The notes below the pieces were generated by a model that saw only the letters and a list, made by a program, of their open reading frames with translations, was not told the origin of the DNA and searched no databases. From contig CACVBU010000011.1 in the NCBI GenBank assembly GCA_902728285.1, positions 620,001-684,000 on the forward strand: a DNA stretch of 64,000 bases. The letters run 5' to 3'. Below are positions 15,101-24,438 of the stretch, piece by piece. Origin of the DNA: Clytia hemisphaerica. Its lineage: Eukaryota > Cnidaria > Hydrozoa > Leptothecata > Clytiidae. Position 1 is the first letter of the stretch. Every line of letters starts with the position of its first letter. The position numbers and the translations under genes were made by a program.

Positions 15101-18100
15101 TAACTTAACCAAACTGAAGTCTGCTCTCATAATTGAGACGATTTTTTACTCCTCTTAGGTGTTTCCGACGATCGCGAGGGACTTTTCGACACAATTCATC
15201 GTTCCAAATCGCACAGTCATAAGAGAGGATATCAATGTATCAAATGCATTGTACAACTCACTCAAACGTAAGTTTTTAAACTATGTTCAGATGTAAGGGT
15301 TTAGCATAGACTAGAGTCTACTTCTGACTGAACTTTGCTTTCTGACGATTTTTTGATGACGCTGAATCCAGCTAAATAGACTAGGAGCATTTGACGAGGT
15401 CGCCATTTCGAAGAGAAAAAAAGCAGGAATATTACCGACTGACGGGGGCGTGCCGCTAAAGTTTGAAAAATGATTCCTACGTGGGACTCGTTTTTTTTTA
15501 AAGTGACCCTGAATGGGACTGATATTCCAAAGTTTTCTCAAAATTTCTCATATTTTTGTTCAAATTCTCCCAAATAGGTACCCTACGAGGGAATTTTCTA
15601 TTTTGGTGTTTTTAGGGTCACACCTGGGACTCATGGAGGTGAAAAAATGTACTTTGACCAGCGGCACATTCCCGTCCCCCTTTTTGCCCAAGTCCCCCCC
15701 CCCGGGGGCTCGCGAAGGTAGTACCAATATAACTATGTACACGTTTGTTGATTTTAGTTGTGAAGTAGCGCAACAGATGTTATTACAAGAAGAAGAACTG
15801 AAACAAAAATGGAAGGACGCCGTCCGATGGCTTGGGGACGAACTTGAAAGGGTATGGCTTTTTTTTGTTACTGTAAAATAGTCCAACTAATAAGAAAGAT
15901 TGTTTTAGCTTTCACCCAAAATACCTAAATATTAAATCACAAATTTATTTTTAACCATCATTATTTTGGGTTACAAAAATGGAATGAAAATGTATAATAT
16001 ATCAAAATCATCAGAATTTTGTGCTCATTCTATTAGTACTCGAACGAACGAGCTTTCAATTTTTTGAAGAAAAAAATGCGTTACTTTGGAAACTCGAGAA
16101 ACCGTTATTTCCGTTGCTAGGAAAAGCAAGGGTTTTATATTCTACAATGCAATTTAAAATCTATATCTAGTGGGCATTCGAATCGCACTACTGTTGTTGT
16201 TTTGTTGATGTTTCAGTTATGCTGCTTCGGTTTACTTTGCTTCATCTTATTTTGTTTTCTCTTAGCGAGCACCTTCTGCATACAATTACAATAATTGGTC
16301 ACCTCCAACTCAATCCAATGAAACTTCCAACGGGTATGCATATAATTTCATAAAAAAATCAAAACATGAAATCGGCCATAAATCAAAATATTATATGACA
16401 AAATGCCATTATTCTAGCGATTTAGATCCTGTTCAAGAGGGAGAAATGCTCGTTTTTCTGGTTTTTCGCCATAGGTTTTGTCAATGATTGTTCTCGAGAA
16501 AAACCAGGAAAATTTTTTTCCAGCTTAATTTTCTAGCCTAGCCGCATGACAATAGGCTAATCAATCGTGTCCCAGCTCAATACATTCTTCAGTAGTAATT
16601 GTTTCCCAAAAATGCCACCTTTTTTGTCTTACGCGTTCTTTTTTTTATAAGAGCATCCAAAGTTTTTGAAGCCTTTCGATGTTCTTAACTTTTTGGGTTT
16701 CAAGCCTAAAAATGTTCTTATTTTCACCATTATGTGACCATTTTCCTAAGAAATAGGGTGTTTTTGAGCCCGCAAAGCCTTAAATACTCTTAACATTTTG
16801 GCCATCGAAACCTCGTGTTCTTATATAGTATGTTCTTATAAAAAGAAACGTGTTTTTATTTAAATGATTTTTTTTATTGCACTCTTCGTAAAATCTCGAA
16901 ATTCACCTTAAATGCATGCCGCTAATAATATGAGAATGTTTTCTACAGTACTGTGTTCTTACAACAACCTCTGCGATGTCACAATTCATTTGCTTCAATT
17001 ATTTTTTACTTTGTAGATATTTCTTGGAAAGGTCACACAGTGCAAGATTCACTTACGCAAAGGCCTGTGATATGTTTGAAGAAGAAGTTAGTATAATTTC
17101 AAAGGTTTTTTATTTGTGTACTCGAGTCCACTCTTACACCCCTGTCCCACAGCCCCACTTTTTTCCTCAGTGGGGATAAAAATTGCTATTGAAATCTTAA
17201 GGGGGATTGAAATTCTATTGTTCCAAGGTAAAAAACCCAGTGGGGATGGTTTTGGAATGCAATTTTTAAACATGGAATTTCGAGTGGGGATGAAATCAAA
17301 GTCAATTTCTTAGTGTGGCTTAAATTCAAGAGTATTTTCCCTCCGGGGACGAATTTTTTCTTAATTTTCCAGTGGGGCTGGTGTCCCAGCGGGTCTGTGA
17401 CACAGAGATGTACTCTTATTGACGTTGGATCAATTTTTGTGTGGTTTGAATCTCTTCGACTTTTGTTTGACAAATGATTCATAAAGAGGGAATGAGAAAA
17501 CGTTTTTTATAAGAACATCTAAAATTTTTGAGCCCTCTGCTGGTCTTAATTGAGTTTTAAATTTCTTAAAATGCTCTTGATTTCACCATTTTGTGAGTAT
17601 TTTTGTGGAATTTCCTAAGAAATTGGGTGTTTTAGAGTCCATGAAACCCCTTAAAATGTTCTTAACTTGTTCTTACTATTTAACTCTTATATAGTTTGTT
17701 CTTATAAAAAACATGTAGGGGAGACTAGTACCATAACCAGATCTGCGAGACAATACCGTGATACAAGTCGTTTGAAAATCCTCCATATAACAAACGATTT
17801 CAAAAGTTTTTTCATTAACTTTCTTCAAAAGAATGGTGATGTTTCTAAGTTATTGAAATTCCAAAACCTTGCAAATTTATTTTAGTAATGCTTTTTGGTA
17901 CTAGCTGTAATTTAACCAAAACAAAAATTATTTTAAATCGAAACACTCTCTTTTATTTTTATTTCCAGGAGGAGGACGAAGAGGTGAACGAATTAGTGAA
18001 TGGGCTCCAACAGTCAGGTGATAACATCACCGTCCTCCCTGGTGGTGGAAGCAGCAGTAGCAGTGGAAGTAGCGGTACTTCAGTAGGTGGCAGCAGCTCG

Positions 18101-18232
18101 GGCCGCAGTATTGGTATCAAGTATCCACCAGAAGTTATCAACAGTCCTGTATCACCGATCAATATCAGTAACTCCACTACCGATAATGATGGCATCGATA
18201 GCTCTTTAAATGAGGAAGAATCTGATAGCTAA
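134..18232 (+). CDS. USP9X: USP9X/FAF-type ubiquitin carboxyl-terminal hydrolase, C-terminal half (5' end outside window)
   Basis: Cysteine-protease deubiquitinase of the USP9X/fat-facets family, which removes ubiquitin from substrates in the cytosol. Exons (all GT/AG, phases consistent): 134-242, 641-696, 1010-1100, 1294-1440, 1873-1933, 2486-2754, 3062-3160, 3613-3971, 4609-4836, 5398-5655, 6305-6386, 6899-6963, 7310-7553, 8261-8358, 8766-8907, 9299-9404, 9820-9968, 10654-10830, 12476-12567, 12823-12886, 13685-13744, 14177-14285, 15159-15267, 15758-15851, 16266-16333, 17017-17086, 17969-18232. They give about 1222 residues, roughly half the family's usual length. The catalytic Cys box GATCYMNS has its Cys codon at 2728-2730. 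The His box GGHYYSY lies near 5630, and WYKFDDGDV is in exon 6305-6386. Two CxxC pairs (ICKQC, HCERC) form the USP zinc ribbon. The C-terminal part keeps family blocks such as WLGDELER and FLERSHSAR. The last exon adds a Gly/Ser-rich stretch and an acidic end. Exon borders are inferred from family similarity recalled by eye and from splice sites. Confidence 0.95.
1632..1762. mobile_element. Short foldback MITE in USP9X intron (ATTGCAATGT ends)
   Basis: Inverted ends beginning ATTGCAATGT and running inward through CCCAACA and GTGACGTA make almost the whole element a hairpin. A related copy is at 51236-51370 in an intron of the Eph-like gene. Ends are approximate. Confidence 0.6.
3335..3531. 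mobile_element. Degenerate MITE in USP9X intron, relative of 34049-34248
   Basis: Left and right arms are imperfect inverted repeats (CCTTTCATAAATTA-type ends, then ACCTCGTTTT and CCATTACC blocks). They match the better preserved element at 34049-34248. Confidence 0.5.
5020..5161 (+). repeat. 71-bp tandem duplication containing a splice-acceptor-like site
   Basis: Positions 5020-5090 are repeated almost exactly at 5091-5161. Each copy ends in a pyrimidine tract followed by TTTTTCAG and GAATACA, which looks like a 3' splice site. The real acceptor for the next USP exon is downstream at 5397/5398, because only that one joins the conserved reading frame. Confidence 0.85.
5910..6228. mobile_element. 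MITE with AGGCTGCACGCA-type ends (family with GATATGTTTTGATAT)
   Basis: The left arm starts AGGCTG at 5910 and the right arm is its inverted copy ending at 6228. Both arms contain TCTGATATGTTTTG followed by a block with CCGTCCGAGA. Partial single-arm copies occur near 27868-27970 and 33402-33510. Confidence 0.65.
6740..6875. mobile_element. Fragment of the TTATAAGAAC MITE family
   Basis: Contains the family's internal phrase (TTTTTGAAGCCT, then TTCTCAACTTTTTGAG) and the right terminus TTGTTCTTATAAAAAAACG. The left end is not clear. It sits just upstream of the USP exon starting at 6899. Confidence 0.5.
8986..9157. mobile_element. Short foldback MITE (TATCGGGGAAAAC ends)
   Basis: GCTTATCGGGGAAAAC at the left end is inverted at the right end (GTTTTCCCCGATAAAGC). 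Inside, GACGAAGATTT/CCCCGACGAAAAT motifs are reiterated. A diverged relative lies at about 7057-7202, with CTTAGTCGGG ends. Confidence 0.6.
10134..10463. mobile_element. TA-flanked MITE (CTAAAGGAAGAAACTTTCGCG ends, first of three related elements)
   Basis: Inverted ends (left CTAAAGGAAGAAAC; right, read inverted, CTTTAAAGGATGAAAC) are flanked on both sides by TA, as for Tc1/mariner-type insertions. Related elements are at 14415-14801 and 60465-60759. Confidence 0.6.
10912..11429. mobile_element. MITE-like inverted-repeat element with C-rich arms
   Basis: GCATGGTGTCAGCCC at the left end is inverted as GGGCTGAAACCATG at the right end. The arms carry several GGGGGCACC/GGTACCT blocks. It lies in the large USP intron between exons 10654-10830 and 12476-12567. 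Confidence 0.5.
11476..11770. mobile_element. Degenerate copy of the CACAGACCC/CCCCACTGGA MITE family
   Basis: Contains the order CACAGACCCACTGG, TTGGTCAAAATATCGTCCCC, GAATTTTCTGACTCG and a right end resembling the other copies (17136-17415, 34868-35122 and more), with many substitutions. Confidence 0.45.
13091..13242. mobile_element. Foldback MITE (TCATGATA...GACGTAATGTTTTATACGG)
   Basis: About 60 bases at the left are inverted at the right with a few mismatches, including GACGTAATGTTTTATACGGA. A short spacer separates the arms. It lies in a USP intron. Confidence 0.65.
14415..14801. mobile_element. TA-flanked MITE built from TTCGCGAA motifs
   Basis: The ends GGCGTAGAAACTTTCGCGAG and their inverted copy (to CGCC at 14801) are flanked by TA. 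Both arms contain repeated AAACTTTCGCGA and TTCGCGAA units, and TIR similarity runs for about 40 bases. Confidence 0.7.
15437..15685. mobile_element. Inverted-repeat element upstream of a USP exon
   Basis: GACGGGGGCGTGCCGCT at the left is inverted near 15657-15680 (AGCGGCACATTCCCGTC). Internal GTGGGACTC and AGTGACCCT blocks are also mirrored. Exact ends and target duplication were not resolved. Confidence 0.4.
16632..16852. mobile_element. MITE of the TTATAAGAAC family in USP intron
   Basis: Starts TA/CGCGTT...TTATAAGAGC and ends TGTTCTTATAAAAAGAAACG. The internal order (TTTTTGAAGCCT, GTTCTTAACTTTTTGGG, ACCATTATGTGACC, CCTAAGAAATAGGGTG) recurs in the other copies. Confidence 0.65.
17136..17415. 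mobile_element. MITE with ACACCCCTGTCCCACAGCCCC ends
   Basis: The left end ACACCCCTGTCCCACAGC and the right end are inverted (GTGACACAGAGATGT on the + strand). The interior repeats TGGGGATnnAATT phrases. It lies in the last USP intron. Further copies: 26566-26846, 34868-35122, 35955-36236, 50803-51093, 51793-51893 and 11476-11770. Confidence 0.65.
17499..17715. mobile_element. MITE of the TTATAAGAAC family
   Basis: CGTTTTTTATAAGAACATC at the left and GTTCTTATAAAAAACATG at the right are inverted repeats. The internal phrases match the copy at 16632-16852. Confidence 0.6.
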
Positions 18233-18960
18233 GAACGCCCATCTTACTTTCTCTTTCTCTCGACTTTAATATGTCTGTGTTTCCAGTCCATTCCTGATGT
18301 CTTGGATCCGCAGAGAAAGACCCGGGATCCTTTTTTCACCTGTTGAATAATATTTTGTTTGGAGAGAAACTCTTGTTGAACTTTAAGGAGCTTGCTTTGG
18401 TGGAATAGTCTCGTTCGTTAAAAAAGTTCCTTACAATTTAATGTCAATGAAGGTTCAGTTTCAATTGGCTCATTATGGAAGCTATGTAGCTTTTTTATTA
18501 AAAGAAAAATTAGTATTTTTAGGGACAGCACTTCAAGATTTTGAAAAAAGACATCTTTTTTACCGTTTCCCTATACACGCTTTTTGATATAAGAACCAGT
18601 AAATTTTGGCTATGGCTGCTATTCTTAATTTGTTGAAATTTTCAGGCTTAAATGTTCTTACGATGTTCTTAGTACACTTAGTTTCTTCACTTAAAAACCT
18701 TAAATGGGTTTAAAATCTGTTACAATCAGTACTTTCTGAGTAATTTCTGAAATTTAAGGCCTGGGATTATTCCTAATTTGTTCTTACGTTTTGGCCAATT
18801 TTCAGCCTCATGTTCTTATAAAATTGTTCTTATTAAAAAGCGTGTATCACCCTTATCTCCATGTTTAGATTAGACTGTGATTGTATTTAGCTGTTTTGTC
18901 GTTGAGGCTGAATAACTTTAAATCAGACAGATAATAAAAATGTGATTTTTCTCAAGGTAT
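18233..18960 (+). other. 3' UTR of the USP9X-like gene with polyadenylation signal
   Basis: No coding sequence follows the TAA at 18230-18232. An AATAAA at 18933-18938 is a likely polyadenylation signal, so the 3' UTR would be about 700 bases. A TA-flanked MITE (18576-18844) lies inside it. Confidence 0.45.
18576..18844. mobile_element. TA-flanked MITE of the TTATAAGAAC family (reference copy)
   Basis: CACGCTTTTTGATATAAGAAC at the left is mirrored by GTTCTTATTAAAAAGCGTG at the right. TA lies on each side (18574-18575 and 18845-18846). The element is 269 bp with no coding capacity. Confidence 0.7.
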
Positions 18961-20373
18961 TTGAAATTTTCAAGCTTTTTTATACCTTTATGTGATACCT
19001 TTGCACTTTCTAACAAGTTCAGAAATCATTTAATTAACATCCGCAGTTCTCTAGGTTGTTTGTTCTCATGTTAAAAAAAAGCAAATTTTTTGTAGTTTAT
19101 TTTAAAAACTTTTTTGTTGTCCTCCTTAATTATTATTATCTTTCGATATTATAAATCTTGGAATATTTGTATGTAAGAAAAATTTGTTTCGTTAATTTAG
19201 TAATAAGTTTCAAATCAATTTAATAATTGGTATCAAAAATTTAGTTTGTGTTTCATTTTAGTTTAGAGGTGTGTGGTCTGCTCTGAAGTTTTCATTCAGA
19301 TTTCGAATTAATGTTAAAAATAAGCCTTTTGAGCGCACTTATTGGATCTTGTAAAACAATCATATCAAAATTTGCCTTCAATCTTCAATCAAGTAAAAAT
19401 AGTTTTGAACCCCTCAGATTCTATGGCTGATTTCAAATCTGTGTTTAGATATTCAATATCTTTCTTGGATAAAAAGTTACAGCCCTTTGAAGTAGGTTCA
19501 TTTTCGCTATTTGTCGTTCGTTTTCCTACTTCAAAGACAGACTTGAAAATTTCTTTGTTGACTTGACCCTTTCCGGACGTGCGGGCCACTGGGTGACCCA
19601 TCTTAAAGACCATACTTAACCCTATTAACCCCGGCCTTTTTTGATTTTTTAGCCCTAGGGGGTGTAGAATCTACCACCCTCGGTTATTTTTGGCCCAGCG
19701 CAAGCGAACGGGCCTTTCAAGAGCGCTGTGGTGTGTGTTTGTTACCATTTGTTTACTAGACGGGATTTCAAAATATACTTCGCACATTTTACAGGCTAGC
19801 TAGTTAAAATCTTCGCCTAGCGGATAAGAACTAGTATTTTTGTGCGCACCTTCGTACGTTCTATCTTTTTAACTTCTTGCTTCTGAAATTTGGTTGGGAG
19901 AAATTGAATTTTGATCTTTGTAAAGTATACTCAAACGTTGGTCAAAATCTCTCTACTGTACTATGATATTTTCATGTGAAGTTCTGTGTGGTTTAGCCAC
20001 CTCACAAATCTTGGTTGTTGGAACTTTAAAAAAGAAAAGAAGAAGCTCTCAGGAAAAACCTAACATATTTTGACAACTGTGACATTACAAAAGGTAAATT
20101 TAAAACTTAATTTTTACTTACTGGTAACTTTGTAAAAGTATAACTGCTTTGGTGTGGCAAGGAAATAATTTTTACCTAGATACACTGCCACCAAGTTTTC
20201 AAAGCATGTCATGGCTGCCCCCAAGGAAAAATTATAACATTAAAATCCTGCCCCTAAAATCTGTGAACCCACTCAAAAAAGCTTAAAAAGCCCGAAAAAG
20301 TGACAAAATAGGCCAATTTTCAGTGATGTTGCCCTTGAGACTTTAAAATTATCAAACCCAGGGGATGTCAATC
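18961..20373. other. Intergenic DNA with no recognised feature
   Basis: AT-rich sequence after the USP9X-like gene. The short overlapping ORFs around 19342-19613 lie on both strands, show no domain I recognise and have no supporting splice context. A slightly GC-richer stretch (about 19620-19740) shows no structure I can name. Confidence 0.4.
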
Positions 20374-20902
20374 GCCAGACGGTGTCAATCGAACGAATCG
20401 AACGCCGAATCAATTGAACGCAATTGAACACAATCGAATAATTGCAGTTCGATTGTCGAACGCAATCGAATCGCAATCGAATATTACCTAGGATTTGCCG
20501 TTCGATTACTTCGATTACGTTCGATTGTATTCGATTATGTTCGATTACGTTCGATTGATTTAGATTTTATTCGTTTTTGTACGATACTTTAGCACTCGGC
20601 CGCCCACGCTAAAAAGCTCTAACGGAGTAATCCAATTTAATTTAATCGCAATCAAACCCATCGAACGTTATCGTAATCGAACGAAATCGAATATTAATTG
20701 AATGTAATTGACAATCAATCGAACCAATGGAACATAGTCAACTATTAATCAAACCAATCTAACCTTGCTCGAACGCAATCGAACAAAATCGAATATTACC
20801 CAGGAATTGGCCGTTGATTGCAATTATTCGATCGCGTTCGATTACGTTCGATTGGTTCGATTGCGATTTTTGTTCGAAGTTGTTCGATTGACACCGTCTG
20901 GC
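20374..20902. mobile_element. TCGAAC-rich palindromic element
   Basis: GCCAGACGGTGTCAATCGAAC at the left (from 20374) is inverted at the right (to 20902). The interior is a dense array of ATCGAAC / GTTCGAT words in inverted arrangement. The same word composition recurs at 63800-63960 without visible ends. No target duplication was identified. Confidence 0.65.
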
Positions 20903-20940
20903 AATAGAAGTGACCGAAGTTGATCATAAGATGCTTTGTT

Positions 20941-21085
20941 CCAGACGGTACTAATCGAAGGACCCTCCCGGCGCTCCGGAAACATCCGGTGCAAAAAGTG
21001 CCGTTTTTTTCGTGCACCGGAACGTTCCGGTGCTTCCGGTGGAAGAATTCTCCGGATCGAGCTGCACCGGAACGTTCACGGTGCT
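20941..21085. repeat. GC-richer palindromic patch (CACCGGAACGTTCCGGTG)
   Basis: Begins with CCAGACGGTA, like the end of the preceding element. It carries several mirrored CACCGGAACGTTC / TCCGGTG words. It may be a second, diverged element of the same type, but its other end was not found. Confidence 0.4.
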
Positions 21086-21320
21086 TGGTGCATGATTTCC
21101 GCGATATAAATCCAATAGCGCTCGCTGTGCTAATCATGTAAAAAGTAACTATACGCACACACGAATAATCCAAACGATGTTCCCATGTGTGATGCGGTCG
21201 TGGCTTCTTCATAACCTCGAAAGTCACATCTTGACTTGTTTCGTATTTTCCGTATTTTTTTTTTTTATTTTCTATGTTTTTCAACTTGTTGAATGCTTGT
21301 TGAATGACTTACCGAAAGAT

Positions 21321-21400
21321 CGCCACCGGTGGGATTCGAACCCACTAAATGCAAAGTTCTGTTGATCAGAAACCCAATGCCTTATCCACTGCGCCACGGA
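21321..21400 (-). tRNA. tRNA-like sequence, probably a tRNA pseudogene or SINE head
   Basis: On the minus strand the sequence has an A-box-like block (TGGCGCAGTGGATAAGGC) and a perfect T-arm (GTGGGTTCGAATCCCAC). The anticodon arm cannot form five pairs with a seven-base loop, and the acceptor halves pair poorly. An A-rich tract follows downstream on the same strand (about 21255-21275), as in tRNA-derived SINEs. A working tRNA (possibly Arg-like) is less likely. Confidence 0.5.
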
Positions 21401-21509
21401 TTCATGCCGGACTATAGTTTCTCACGGCTATTTATATTGTATAAACCACAGACCATATTATATTAAGCAGTCTAATCGACATCCGAATACGAAAAGGTTG
21501 CTATGGCAG

Positions 21510-21638
21510 AATTGGGGTACAAATGAACGTGGGGGTTGGAAATTTAATAATTTTTCAAAAATGTATAGTCCGTGGGGGTTGGAAAATTTTTGAAAAATTA
21601 ATAAGCGTGGGGGCACGTTTATTAGGCACCTGAGAGTA
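21510..21638. mobile_element. Truncated copy of the TACTCTCGGGT MITE family
   Basis: The right part (ATAAGCGTGGGGG, GTTTATTAGGCACC, TGAGAGTA) matches the right ends of 44738-45017 and 46528-46777, and repeated GTGGGGGTTGGAA blocks precede it. The left terminus is missing or diverged. Confidence 0.45.
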
Positions 21639-21700
21639 CACAGGTTCATGGTTGATCGAGACAAAAGCTGGTGTTTATTGTTTCTCACTTATTTTTTCAG

Positions 21701-22560
21701 ATTTGCAACCTATCAAACGTGGTACTTTCTACAAAGAAATTGATCCCTTCAACTATCTTGATTCCAGGTGAGTAGCAATGAGAAATACCTTACATCAGAT
21801 GATCGGCCGCAGCGACACAAGCTGAGTTTTTTCTTTACAACTGTTTACCTTATACAAGTGTCCGTGCGGCAAACTTAAAAGTACATATGCGTATCTCCAT
21901 ATGATGTATCTCCATTTTCTAGTTTGCCGTGCAGACACTTATATAGCTAACAGCCATACAGAAAAAAACTCAGCATGCGTCACTGTGGCCGATCAGCTGA
22001 TGTAAGGTATTTTTCATTATGTAATTTCTGCTGGACTACATTATTATTCAACAGAACGTCCTTTTTGAAAAAATATCTATTTTGTGACTATGTTTTAATA
22101 ATAGCAGAGTCTGTTTCCAATCCCCATTTATAATAGTGACTTAAGATTTAATCAATCTTTTGCTCAAATACACAATACTATCAATTTTTTTGTGAAATAC
22201 TGCCATACTGTTAGAAAAAAGCTTGGCCCTGGTACTAGCTCTTGGAGATCCCTTTTGAAATTTGGTATACCTTTGCATTATGTGATTATGTTAAAAGTCG
22301 CAAAGTTTCATGAGATTTAAAAAAAATTTAAGGGAATTATAAGCAAAAAACTGACAGGGTGGTGTAAACCCCCCCTCCGATATAAATACTAAATTTTATT
22401 CAATTTATTACTCTTCCTTTATTTTTAGGATTCGACAACTAACGTGTTGGTATCACCTAACGTTTCGGTATCATCTACGATTAAGCCCTCGTCGTGGATT
22501 GTTTACCACCTATTCATTCAGCCGAAGCCATAGCCAAAGCCAAAGCCTTTTACTGTCTAA
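21701..22560 (+). CDS. Two orphan exons of an unidentified gene
   Basis: Candidate exon 21701-21767 follows a good acceptor (ATTTTTTCAG) and ends in GTGAGT. A second candidate starts after TTTTTAG at about 22430 and runs open to a TAA near 22560. The phases join (AG/G) and give a short basic, Ser/Arg-rich end (SRSHSQSQSLL). No upstream start and no recognised domain. It could be a real 3' gene end or chance. Confidence 0.25.
21778..22017. mobile_element. 240-bp foldback MITE (ATGAGAAATACCTTACATCAG ends)
   Basis: About 58 bases at the left, including ACCTTACATCAG, GATCGGCC and GCTGAGTTTTTT, are inverted at the right with few mismatches. The element starts ten bases after the splice donor of the orphan exon. 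There is no coding sequence. Confidence 0.7.
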
Positions 22561-22659
22561 TTTATTTAATTCATAATTTATTATAACTGTTTGAATATAA
22601 ATTGAAATCTCTACGAAATTTCTGTTGCATTTTACATCCCTAATACACGGTTTAATAAG

Positions 22660-23082
22660 ATGATATCTATCGAAGCTTATCGGATTTTGATCGGCAACTT
22701 TGATTCTACCAGGCAATTTAACCTTCGTTCTATATATAGAAAATTAAGTAACGGCTCCCCAAATAGTAATGAAATTTCCCTATTTCTAAAACCCCTCCCA
22801 TTTTTAGCAGTTATTTTATTCTCTTCCATTTTACTAGTTCAGTCGGGTGATATAGAAACTAATCCAGGCCCTGTTACGATTCACAAAGTAGTTAAAGCAT
22901 CCACTCACCAAGGTAATGCAGCAGTTTTCGGTCGTACAACGGGTTCCCAGTGTATGTTCATGTCCCTATCGGCGATAGTCTATTCGCGTGTAAAAGCAAT
23001 ACATTATTGGACCCAAAATGATTTAGATGTAATTCTAAAGATAGGCAACGACCTTTACGGCAGTTTTGGATATGAGATGTGA
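22660..23082 (+). CDS. Transposon-type ORF: hydrophobic leader, 2A-like skipping motif, cysteine-protease-like domain (truncated)
   Basis: A 140-residue ORF. Residues about 43-60 are strongly hydrophobic. Residues 62-71 read SGDIETNPGP, matching the D(V/I)ExNPGP signature of 2A/2A-like peptides, at which ribosomes skip a peptide bond between the last Gly and Pro. Downstream, HQGN, GSQC (Cys98) and a WTQNDLDVIL...GNDLY block resemble the cysteine-protease-like (C76/OTU-like) domain found in ORFs of many invertebrate and fish transposons. That assignment is from memory of the family pattern. The ORF stops before any catalytic His/Asp region, so it is probably a truncated element. 2A-like motifs are known at the N-termini of some non-LTR retrotransposon ORFs. 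Confidence 0.6.
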   Translation: MISIEAYRILIGNFDSTRQFNLRSIYRKLSNGSPNSNEISLFLKPLPFLAVILFSSILLVQSGDIETNPGPVTIHKVVKASTHQGNAAVFGRTTGSQCMFMSLSAIVYSRVKAIHYWTQNDLDVILKIGNDLYGSFGYEM

Positions 23083-24403
23083 GATGAGAATAGAGCCATC
23101 CTAAGGAAGTCTAACTTTGGGTCAAAGAAAAAGGCTAAAGATTAGGAACATTTGAAGTTGGTCGAAATACCTAATGCCAAAAATGCTAAAAAAGTTTTAA
23201 ATAATGGTTCGAAAACCGCCACTTTGTTGTTGACCTATGGTTAAGGAGTGTGAGATAACAAACAAAGTAAAACAGTAAAGTACACAGGTTCATTTATGTA
23301 GCAGATGAAATATATATTGGAACTGTTCGCATTAATGTTCGTAAATTGACGTTTGAACGTAATCGCATAGTTGTTTGGACGTGATTGTAACATTTGATCT
23401 ATTTGTTTGTGTGCTCGTTTGCATACGTCATATGATGTTGAACGTCTCGACAGCGGTACATGAATAAAAATATAAAAATTGTAAAAGTTGATGTCCAGAG
23501 GCCTTGTAGAGAACCCAAGCCCCACCCAAGCTGAGCATTTATCACACTGGCCCAGTCTTTTTCGCCCGTTGTACCGACAAAAAGCCCGTTCGATTAAAAG
23601 GGCGAGAAAAAGAAAAATAATTTTCGCTCTATCTTCGAATGCGCAAAAATACGCAAGACTTCTATACAGTCGTGAATTTTGTTATTGAAAAAGGCTCCGA
23701 CAGACTACTCTAAGAGAAAAGTCTTATGTCCGAAATAAAAAAAAACACCAACGAGTGCAAACAATTAGAGCACTTTATTCTTTGAAGTGCAAAATGAACA
23801 GCAATCTCTGATGCTGGGCCTTCATGCCGCCAGGCTGCTTGTTTATCTAGAAAAGCTATGGCCATAAAAATTGGTACAATGACACAAACTTCCAGGAAAA
23901 ATAAATTTGCATCAAAAAATTTACACCGGAAAAAAGCAAAATTATTTGGTTTACAAAAATGTCTCTCACAGTCGAAGCAATGAAGATAATGAGATTCTGT
24001 TTGAAGATTCTGAAAGATAAAAGGTTCTTCTTTAACATGATTGCCGGTTTTGTATTTTCCATTAATATTTTTTGTTGTTAAAATCTATGCTAAAAATGAA
24101 AAAAAAAATGAAAATTTAAAAAAAAAATTGAAAATTTTAATTTTTTTAATTCACATTGTTAATACCTATCACCTGTCAGAATTTGAATATGATTGGATCA
24201 TTAGTTCAGAAGTTATCGCAATTTTAAAACTTTGAGTTTTAAGCCATTTTAGCTTGGTTTTATTTATGTCATGTTTCACAATAAAGTCATGAAACCTGAT
24301 GTTCTGGACGACCTATGACCCTAAAATTTTGCACAAATACTGTTAAAGGGACAGGACCGTACTTGCGAAATGTGTAAACAAAGTGTATGCAGCGGATACA
24401 GTG

Positions 24404-24438
<35 letters not shown>

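Noticed and set aside
17959..18195. 78-codon minus-strand ORF opposite the last USP exon
   Set aside because: It is the mirror of the Gly/Ser-rich coding sequence (Ser/Gly codons read as Pro/Leu), with no independent support.
20374..20902. CRISPR-like spaced repeats (TCGAAC words)
   Set aside because: The words are short, irregularly spaced and arranged in inverted fashion inside an inverted-repeat element, in a eukaryotic genome.
20796..21284. 162-codon minus-strand ORF
   Set aside because: It runs across the TCGAAC palindrome and the GC-rich palindromic patch. The protein is low-complexity Arg/His text with no domain.
21321..21400. Functional tRNA gene
   Set aside because: The anticodon arm and acceptor stem do not pair properly, so it is listed only as tRNA-like.
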